From the NCBI GenBank assembly GCA_017452215.1, contig JAFTMU010000222.1:1-7977 (forward strand): DNA of 7,977 nt, written 5' to 3'. This document shows, in pieces, positions 1 to 6,300 of the stretch. Source of the DNA: Clostridia bacterium. GTDB lineage: Bacteria > Bacillota > Clostridia > Oscillospirales > CAG-272. The notes beneath the pieces were generated by a model that had not been told where the DNA came from, did no database searches, and saw only the letters and a list, made by a program, of their open reading frames with translations. The position numbers and the translations under genes are program-made. Each line of letters begins with the position of its first letter. The first letter of the stretch is position 1.

Positions 1-186
1 GATTTGCTTTATTTAAAAGAAAATGAGGTCGAATTACTAAGAAAAATATATTTCTGTATCGGTAAACAGCCCAACAATTTCCTTTCCGAATCCGAAATAC
101 AATTATTAAAAGAGATGATCATTTTTTACACGCAGCCGAAATATGAAAAAGGGAAAAAAGTTTCTTTATCAGAAAGAAGTTTATAG
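1..186 (+). CDS. C-terminal fragment of an unidentified protein
   Basis: The frame is open from the first base of the window to a TAG at 184-186, giving 61 residues with no visible start, so this is most simply the 3' end of a gene that begins upstream. I do not recognise the sequence. It is Leu/Ile/Lys/Glu-rich and looks mostly helical in its first 40 residues, with a basic, polar tail (KYEKGKKVSLSERSL). No membrane segment or catalytic motif is visible. The stop is only 13 bases before the next start, with the next gene's Shine-Dalgarno site beginning right after it, so the two are probably co-transcribed. A TTG at position 4 could in principle be a start, but no ribosome-binding site can be assessed there. 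Confidence 0.55.
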   Translation, partial: DLLYLKENEVELLRKIYFCIGKQPNNFLSESEIQLLKEMIIFYTQPKYEKGKKVSLSERSL

Positions 187-194
187 AAAGGAGG
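187..194 (+). promoter_or_regulatory. Ribosome-binding site AAAGGAGG
   Basis: A near-perfect Shine-Dalgarno sequence lies 5 bases before the ATG at 200. It decides the start of the next gene: an in-frame ATG at 143 would overlap the upstream gene and has no comparable site. Confidence 0.85.
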
Positions 195-199
195 ACACT

Positions 200-697
200 A
201 TGAAGAAAAGAAATTATTTAAATGGTAATGAACCCTGGCAACAGAATCTTGTAGAAAAACATGAATTTTCAAACGATTTTATTACAAAAGAAATTTTTTT
301 GGAGTCTAAGGACGTCAGCGACATTGGAAAAGGGATTTTCAAAAATCTGACATTGAAGGAATGGGAATATTTTTATGAATTGTCCTGTGACATACAGATT
401 CTTGAATGTACGCCTGCACCTGATTCCGGACAACCTTACGGAGCATATTTGAGGGTAGAAAGCATTGAAACGAAAGAAGCAAAGCGCACACAAAGATTTA
501 TTGAGACAACAGATTCCTTTCTTCATATCAAGCTGCCGTTTGTAATCTTGGGTGACCATGATGCATATCGCATAGGTGTTTATATGGATGGAAAGTGTAA
601 AATGAAAATTCAGAATCTACAGCTGATCAAAGGTGATTATCACGGACAGTATTATGGGGATGAGGTATTTTACGGGCGACACCGTGACTTTATTTGA
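200..697 (+). CDS. Standalone beta-sandwich protein related to an RHS internal module
   Basis: The predicted product has 165 residues and no signal peptide or membrane segment. Residues 43-145 align with residues 842-935 of the large RHS protein encoded at 3316-7977. Shared anchors are KG-(I/L) near the start, a Ser-Cys after the first strand, AYLRV, LPF, GD, G-(I/V)-Y-x-D-G, and QL-x-x-G. From LPF to the final Gly the two align without gaps over 34 residues with 13 identities. In RHS/WapA-type proteins, modules of this shape sit between YD blocks and resemble carbohydrate-binding jelly rolls; sugar binding here is inference. The first 42 residues and the Tyr/Gly/His-rich tail (residues 146-165) have no match within the RHS protein. 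The gene probably shares an operon with its upstream neighbour. It could be a real accessory protein or a fragment left from an older rhs copy; the intact frame and strong ribosome-binding site favour a live gene. Confidence 0.8.
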   Translation: MKKRNYLNGNEPWQQNLVEKHEFSNDFITKEIFLESKDVSDIGKGIFKNLTLKEWEYFYELSCDIQILECTPAPDSGQPYGAYLRVESIETKEAKRTQRFIETTDSFLHIKLPFVILGDHDAYRIGVYMDGKCKMKIQNLQLIKGDYHGQYYGDEVFYGRHRDFI

Positions 698-710
698 GGA
701 AAAGGAGATA

Positions 711-815
711 ATGGTGGATTATGAAAAGCCAAAAAGAATTGGGAAATTCAAAAAAATCCGTAGAGTATTTTATTCGGTATTGTGGGCAGTGCCGTGTGGA
801 CAAACAACCAAGTAA
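711..815 (+). CDS. Possible 34-residue cationic peptide
   Basis: A short ORF starts 13 bases after the previous stop. It is preceded by AAAAGGAG at 700-707, though the spacer to ATG is only 3 bases; a GTG at 714 would have a 6-base spacer. The peptide is basic in its first half (KPKRIGKFKKIRR) and then hydrophobic (VFYSVLWAVP), giving an amphipathic, membrane-active look, but nothing identifies it. It overlaps the 721-873 ORF in another frame for most of its length, so probably only one of the two is a real gene. The ribosome-binding site favours this one; the junction with the transporter favours the other. Confidence 0.3.
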   Translation: MVDYEKPKRIGKFKKIRRVFYSVLWAVPCGQTTK

Positions 816-873
816 GCTTCCCATGATACGCCAGAAAAATTTTCTGTTTGGTGACATGAACGAGGTGTTGTGA
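721..873 (+). CDS. Possible 50-residue protein coupled to the transporter gene
   Basis: This ORF of 50 codons runs from ATG at 721 to TGA at 871-873, and the stop shares its last base with the transporter's ATG at 873 (TGATG), the usual arrangement for translational coupling. It is polar and basic, with a CGQC motif in the middle that could be a redox or metal-binding pair, though one CxxC is weak evidence. The site before the start is poor: GGTGG lies 3 bases upstream and the better AGGAG is 13 bases away. I do not recognise a family. It overlaps the 711-815 ORF out of frame. Without it, 698-872 would be an unusually long gap for this compact cluster. Confidence 0.4.
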   Translation: MKSQKELGNSKKSVEYFIRYCGQCRVDKQPSKLPMIRQKNFLFGDMNEVL

Positions 874-1973
874 TGAGTGCCTTTCAACAAATCATAGAGG
901 GGATTTTCACCCCGGTACTTATTGTATTTTGCTTGTCGTTCTTGGGATTGTTGATTGGAAAGATCAAAATAGGAAATATATGTATTGGTTTAGCAGGGGT
1001 GTTAGGGATTTCGCTTTTACTTGGAGGGGTATCGAAGGACATTTTCCCTAAGTGGGACGATTCCTATATGAAGGACTTTGATTTTCTTTCTTCACTGGGG
1101 ACTGCCATATTTCTTTCCGTGATTGGCTTGAGTGCCGGTAATGCTTTTTTAAACAAAAAAGAAAAACGACATGAAAAAGCATTTGTTTGTGGCTTTTTTG
1201 TCGTTTTTCTGGGGGCTTTGATAGCGATTCTTATCGCATATATGGACCCAACGTTGCCGGAGGATTTGCTGTTGGGATTATTTGCAGGAAGCATGACCAG
1301 TACTCCTGCGCTGTCAGCAGCCAAGGAATTGTACGGTGAAGGTTCAGCTGTTGCTGTGGGATATGGGATGGCATATTGGATTGGCGTTCTTTCTATCGTC
1401 TTATTTGTACAAACGGTACGATTGACTACATGTGATATTTCTTTGCAAAAAGAGCCTTTTCAAAAAGCAACGGAGACCTCTGCTGATCCGCTACTGTTGG
1501 TCTTTGGCAGTGGATTGTTGGGCTTGTTGTTTGCCAATGTACTCCATATCAGTAGTACCGTTGGACTATTACTGTGTGGCTTTGTGATTGGTTGGGCATT
1601 AAAAAAACAAAAAAAGAAAATTGTGAACCTGGAACCCTATAAAAACTTAGGTCTGACTTTGTTCTTGGTTGGTATCGGTTTTCCTGTAGGTGCAAGGATG
1701 ACTTTTGAAATTGCATGGTTTTACATGTTTTATGGACTTTTCATTTCTCTTGTTTCTGTTGGAGTCGGTTATTGTATGATACGGTATCTGTTTCATTTTT
1801 CAAAACGGGAGAGCCTGGCGATTCTTTGCGGTGGGATGACCAGCACACCTGCAATTGGTGCTTTGCAACAGCGGGACCGAGGTGTTGATTTATCTCTATA
1901 TAGCGTTTCCTATGCCGGTGCAACCATTGCGCTGCAAATTTGTGTTCGTTTGATCGATTTAGTCGTTCTATGA
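873..1973 (+). CDS. Short AspT/YidE-YbjL-type membrane transporter
   Basis: The product is a 366-residue integral membrane protein with about 11-12 hydrophobic segments in two homologous halves (about 1-182 and 206-366). The halves carry the repeated signature of the YidE/YbjL duplication family: AGSMTSTPALSAA at 138-150 and GGMTSTPAIGAL at 320-331. This family includes AspT, the aspartate:alanine antiporter, so exchange or uptake of a small organic acid or amino acid across the inner membrane is plausible; the substrate cannot be told from sequence. Typical members are about 550 residues with two cytoplasmic RCK/TrkA-C domains between the halves. Here only a polar loop of about 25 residues (183-207) separates them, so those regulatory domains are missing. 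ATG 873 is chosen over the adjacent GTG 870 because GAGGTG at 862-867 is well spaced. The gene is co-directional with the RHS-related genes, which is an odd neighbourhood for a metabolite carrier. Confidence 0.85.
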   Translation: MSAFQQIIEGIFTPVLIVFCLSFLGLLIGKIKIGNICIGLAGVLGISLLLGGVSKDIFPKWDDSYMKDFDFLSSLGTAIFLSVIGLSAGNAFLNKKEKRHEKAFVCGFFVVFLGALIAILIAYMDPTLPEDLLLGLFAGSMTSTPALSAAKELYGEGSAVAVGYGMAYWIGVLSIVLFVQTVRLTTCDISLQKEPFQKATETSADPLLLVFGSGLLGLLFANVLHISSTVGLLLCGFVIGWALKKQKKKIVNLEPYKNLGLTLFLVGIGFPVGARMTFEIAWFYMFYGLFISLVSVGVGYCMIRYLFHFSKRESLAILCGGMTSTPAIGALQQRDRGVDLSLYSVSYAGATIALQICVRLIDLVVL

Positions 1974-2065
1974 AAGGGGAATTTTCTGATTACATCATTA
2001 CCACAATTTTGCACCGTGGAAAGTGGGATCATATTTTAAAAAGAGAAATGAATGGACGAAATTGA
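1970..2065 (+). CDS. Possible 31-residue ORF overlapping the transporter stop
   Basis: An ATG at 1970 overlaps the transporter's stop as ATGA and opens a 31-codon frame ending at TGA 2063-2065. The peptide starts MKGEFSDYIITTILHRGKW and has no recognisable domain. No separate ribosome-binding site is clear, so translation would have to rely on coupling. Another frame is open from 1990 to a TAA at 2119-2121 without a good start. The two together could be a frameshifted small gene of about 48 residues. Chance remains a fair explanation at this length. Confidence 0.25.
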   Translation: MKGEFSDYIITTILHRGKWDHILKREMNGRN

Positions 2066-2156
2066 AAACAATAAAGACGTTTTTTGTCAGTGAATCGCTT
2101 TACAATGAAATCATCCTGTAAAAGGACACTTTATTTAATAGAAAGGAGGGGTGTGT
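2066..2156 (+). other. Intergenic leader before the DNRLRE-like gene
   Basis: This AT-rich spacer precedes the next gene. TACAAT at 2101-2106 resembles a sigma-A minus-10 box, but no acceptable minus-35 box lies 16-18 bases upstream. TTTACA (2099-2104) and TGTAAA (2117-2122) form a 6-bp inverted repeat with a 12-base loop and no following T-run, so it does not look like an intrinsic terminator. A promoter here is possible but not shown. Confidence 0.3.
2142..2151 (+). promoter_or_regulatory. Ribosome-binding site AAAGGAGGGG
   Basis: A strong Shine-Dalgarno site whose GGAGG core is 7 bases before ATG 2157. It argues for that start rather than the in-frame GTG at 2151, which lies inside the site. 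Confidence 0.85.
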
Positions 2157-3299
2157 ATGATTCAAATGCAGAACCCGCTGGAGGTGATTGCGCACTTGAA
2201 ACAATGTAGCGGGGTAGATATAGATGCTAATCATTCAAACCGATATTGCATTTTGTTGAATACGGAATATGGGAAAGAAGGTTATTTTTTTGCCACACCG
2301 ATTTACAACATGGATACATTACGTTTAGTAAATCGTAGCTTTGCTTTTGCAGATGAATGTTTCCGAGCGATTGGGAGCAGTAGCACTGTCCAAGTAACGG
2401 CGGATCAGTTGGTTTTGAAGCAACAGGAAAAAAGTGTTCGCTTGACTTTTCAAACACCAAAAGATTGGATTTTGCAGAATGGACGATTGGTTTCCGAGGA
2501 TGTTTCTTTAATTCCGACTTATAATGGTGTTTGTATTGAGGGAAGAATTGATCAACTGAATTTTGATGTGTGGGCAGATTTTTCGTATCAGAATATTCGC
2601 TCAAGCAAAAATTGTGTTTGTTTTATGCAGGAGAGATTTAAACCCATTTTTGTTATTTCGGCTTTATATGCAGGTGCATTGCTACAAGAGTGCCGACCAA
2701 TACAGGTCAAACTCACGAAAAAAAACAGCGCTTGCGAGTCCGTACGTTTTTTAGCAGAAGATTCCGACTGCAAACGAGGAGCGGTAGAAATTAATTTTTA
2801 CGAGCCCAAATTGATTTATGATACTCCTGTTTCAAGTCAGCATCCAAAAGAAAACAATGCCTTTGGACCTGTCGCATACATTGGGAAAAGCAGCATGTAT
2901 GGTTCACAATGGTTGTATTCCCGCTTGGATGTTGACATGTTTCGGGATTTGCACCATGAACACATCTTTGAAATTAAGTTGTGGATCCCACGATTTACAA
3001 CAAATATGATGTCTGTTGATTTATTTCGATTAGCAAATCGTTTTTGTAGCTTTGGCTCTAACTGGAGCAATAAAGTGCAGACGACCAAGATGGAAAATGT
3101 TGTTGATCTTAAAGGAGATTATATGTGCATTGATTTAACAGACATATATGTCCAACGAGGGCAGCTGGTAGAATCTGCGGGTTTCGTTTTGCTTCCATCA
3201 CGAATGGGGACGACGGGATATCAAACCGTTTCCACCGGAGATTGTTACAGTAAGCCGCCCATAATAACTATAAAATATGCAGAAAAAAAGAAAAATTAA
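2157..3299 (+). CDS. RHS-associated protein with DNRLRE-like C-terminal domain
   Basis: The product has 380 residues. The first 210 are predicted beta-rich and unrecognised. The C-terminal part (about residues 225-375) resembles the DNRLRE domain of WapA/RHS-type proteins. It has the expected order: a line like SQWLYSRLDVDM near its start, an Asn-Trp-Ser motif in a loop, IDLTDIYVQRGQ where these domains have a D-x-T strand, GFVLL, and an ending STGDCYSKPPIITIKY that fits the usual final strand after a Pro. The match is by eye and therefore tentative. DNRLRE domains normally lie inside the N-terminal region of the large RHS chain; here one appears as a separate protein 16 bases upstream of the RHS gene, suggesting a partner. 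No signal peptide is visible. Twelve cysteines in 380 residues is high for an exported Gram-positive protein. The AT-rich codon use (many TTA, TCA, AAA) matches the upstream genes. Confidence 0.7.
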   Translation: MIQMQNPLEVIAHLKQCSGVDIDANHSNRYCILLNTEYGKEGYFFATPIYNMDTLRLVNRSFAFADECFRAIGSSSTVQVTADQLVLKQQEKSVRLTFQTPKDWILQNGRLVSEDVSLIPTYNGVCIEGRIDQLNFDVWADFSYQNIRSSKNCVCFMQERFKPIFVISALYAGALLQECRPIQVKLTKKNSACESVRFLAEDSDCKRGAVEINFYEPKLIYDTPVSSQHPKENNAFGPVAYIGKSSMYGSQWLYSRLDVDMFRDLHHEHIFEIKLWIPRFTTNMMSVDLFRLANRFCSFGSNWSNKVQTTKMENVVDLKGDYMCIDLTDIYVQRGQLVESAGFVLLPSRMGTTGYQTVSTGDCYSKPPIITIKYAEKKKN

Positions 3300-3303
3300 A
3301 ACA

Positions 3304-3309
3304 AAGGAG
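3304..3309 (+). promoter_or_regulatory. Ribosome-binding site AAGGAG before the RHS gene
   Basis: AAGGAG sits in the 16-base gap between the preceding stop and ATG 3316, with a 6-base spacer. The short gap, with no terminator or promoter, indicates co-transcription with the DNRLRE-like gene. Confidence 0.8.
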
Positions 3310-3315
3310 AAGAAA

Positions 3316-6300
3316 ATGAATATTGAAAAACTGAATTCCGAATTGGAATTAAAAGAAAAAAATGTGGATCTTGTAAAGAAAATGCAGGATCAAGAAAACG
3401 AGCGGGAAGCTCGCATGGAAAGAGGTGCAAATTTCAAAAGAGTGCCTAAACAGAAGGGAAGATTTGAAACGACCTATTATAATACCAATGTACATGAGTA
3501 CAATGAAAGCATGCAACAGTATGTTGCTTTTGAAAACACAATCGAGGAGAGTGTGGATCATGCGTATTTCTGCATTCAACAGAAGGATTCTATGATTCGA
3601 ATTCCTAAGGATGGGGAGAACAATGCGCTGTTTTCGATTGAGCAAAACGGATGCCTTGTAAATGTATTTTCAAAGGCAGACTTTGGAGCGGTAAAGGGAT
3701 CTTGTATCCCGAAGATCGATGCGAAAATGGAAAATATCATTTTGTATCCCGATGCCTCCCCAGATGCAGATTATAGTCTCAAGCCTACTTGCAATGGAGT
3801 TCAATTTACTGTCGAGGCAAAGGATATTACACGCAAAAACAGATTTTCCTTTTGCTTTGAGGGAAAAGGGGTAAAATGGCAAAGAGGTGATAATGAAAAA
3901 ACGCTGCGTTTCTTCTCGGTTCAAACCGGGGCGCTTGTGTTTGAAATTCCCACTCCCTATATGAATGATTCACACGGGCGATATTCCGAGGACGTGAATT
4001 TTGAGGTCATTGCAGTGGACGAACAAACCTGTCTTTTGACAATGATTCCCGATTTTGCATGGTTGTCAAGTGAGGAGTGTGCATATCCTGTGAATATTGA
4101 ATGGGCGATGTTGTCCGATTTCCACCGGGGTGTAGGTATGGAGTTCGCACGCAAGGATCTTTCCGCAGACGGAAGAATTAAAATTGGGGGGAACGGCGTT
4201 CCTGTTCGGTTGCAGATGCCCAAGCCTCGAGAAGGAATGATCACCAAAAGCATCAAGGCTTTGTTCCATTGTGACTCTGTTCCCGGTGGAGAGGACAAGC
4301 AATATATGCTCGCATTGTATCGAGTAGATGAAAATACCGTGAATGAATCACCTCAGGCATCTCTGGTCGCTTATACTGCTATGCATGAGGACCAGCAGGA
4401 ATATGCCCTGAATGTAACGTCGGAGCAAGGGAGCGAAGATGGGACGATGTATTCGCTGCGCCTTTGTGAGCTGCAGGAAGGTGAATTGACGGAATCGAGC
4501 GGAACGGAGGTGGCGGTAATGAACGTCTCTGAGCTTTCCTCCAGAGCAGTGTATTCTGTGGAGGAGAGTGAGGCCTCGTCGCAGGACGATTCTTCGGGTC
4601 TTTCCGGAAATTTGGGTAGTGTGGGTTCCTACAAGGTCGATCTTGTACAGGGATACTTGAACATGGAATTGAAGGATTTTGATTGGGAAGGAAACCGTAT
4701 GCCCGTCTCCATTTCCCATTCGTATTTCTCCGCATTTGCTTCCAGCAGGTATGTTGTTGTAGACGGCAACAAGAGTGTTTTTGATTCCGTGAATGTGGGT
4801 AAGGGTTGGCGCCTGAATTTGATGCAAAGCATGGTCAACAAGGGGGTTCAAAGCGAATACGACAATAAGGATACCTATGTCTATGTTGATGAAGCCAACG
4901 AAAAGCTTGTATTTGTTGAATACGAGGACACGAGCGAGACGGCATGCTGCGATATGTACAAGGATGTTAATAATCTGGGTTACACGTATAATGCCAACAC
5001 CGGTGTTTTAAAGAAGGGAGATATGGAGTATTACTTTACCTCCGGAAGATTGACCAGGATCATTGATCGCTTTGGTAATACGATGCTTATTACCTATGAT
5101 TCGGGAGACCATCTTACCTCTGTGACCGATGGCGTTGGTAGAAAATTTGATTTTACTTATCAATCTGAACGACTTTCCTCTATCCAGTCGCCCAATGGAA
5201 CGAGTATCAATTATACCTATGAGAACGGTTACTTGAAAACAGTGACATATCCCAACGGGCAGACCCTCACCTTTACATATAGTGAGAATAATTCTTGCCC
5301 TACAGCGGTTACGGTGGCGGGAAGTGACATTGAAGCCATGACGACCCAATTTAGTTATTTTGCCAATACCAAGAAAGTCAGCAGTATTCGTACAGCATTG
5401 GGCAATGCCACGCTGGCAAAAAGCACGTCGTTTTCCTATGCGAACAACGGAAAGCAGACTGTTATTACCGAGAACGAGACCGTAGATGAAAATACGACCA
5501 TTACGCACAGCAAGGTCTATTTCCATGAAAATGCGGAGTATAACTATGAGTATTTTGATGCAGGTGAGGATGTAAAGATCGAAATTAGCGAGGGCGGAGA
5601 GATTTTGCCGTACAGTGACCCCGGTATGAGCATTGGAAAGGTCTCGGTTGTCAACCTGCTCAAGGGGTGTGTCTTTGACCGTGACGGAATCAACCTTTCC
5701 CTCAAGGATGAAGATGGAGGAAGTGTAGTATGGAGCACCGATCTGGATACGAGCACAAACGTTGGTTATGCCTCCGCCGAAACTATGCCAGGATATCTTG
5801 GCGCTGTGCTCATGTCTACCTCGTCCTCGGCAAGAGAGGTCAAGGGGTTGGCGCAAACGGTCAATCTTAGTGCGGGATCTTATGTTTTCTCTTGCTACGT
5901 GCGCAGGATGGTTACGGCTTCGGCAAGCGATCAGGCGTATTTGAGAGTGAGAGTGGGGAACGTCGTTTACAAATCCCCCGATATCCCGTATACCAAAAAC
6001 GAATTTTTCCGTGTGGCGTTGCCGTTTGAGGTTACGGGGGATAGCCAAAGCTGCGAGGTAGGGATCTATCTCGATGGCTGCGTCCAGGTCAAGGTGGTGG
6101 CGCCGCAGCTTGAAGAAGGTACAGGCGTGAGTCCATTTAACTATATTTCTGCTGCTCGTAGCGCCTCGGACTATTCCTTTGGCATTTTCGACAACAATAC
6201 GAGCGAAGGGGATATTATAGTTAAGGTGAATTCTGAAAAGGGAGTACGGGAGACATTTACCCTTACTACCAATGTTTCCACAGACGGTATTACTGCCGAT

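Noticed and set aside
143..199. An upstream ATG giving a 184-residue version of the small beta-sandwich protein.
   Set aside because: It overlaps the upstream coding end and lacks a ribosome-binding site; ATG 200 has AAAGGAGG at ideal spacing.
2009..2040. TTGCAC, 17 bases, TATTTT as a promoter for the DNRLRE-like gene.
   Set aside because: It matches only 3 of 6 and 4 of 6 consensus bases, too weak in AT-rich DNA to call.
2099..2122. TTTACA/TGTAAA inverted repeat as a terminator or operator.
   Set aside because: The stem is only 6 bp, AT-rich, with a 12-base loop and no T-run; such repeats are expected by chance here.
2227..3088. Open frames on both strands inside the DNRLRE-like gene.
   Set aside because: They are shadows of the 380-residue ORF, which has a strong ribosome-binding site and a domain-like C-terminus.
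3349..4851. Several minus-strand open frames of 70-170 codons opposite the 5' part of the RHS gene.
   Set aside because: They end exactly at the rare TTA/TCA codons of the RHS frame or are in other shadow frames, with no ribosome-binding sites or recognisable products.
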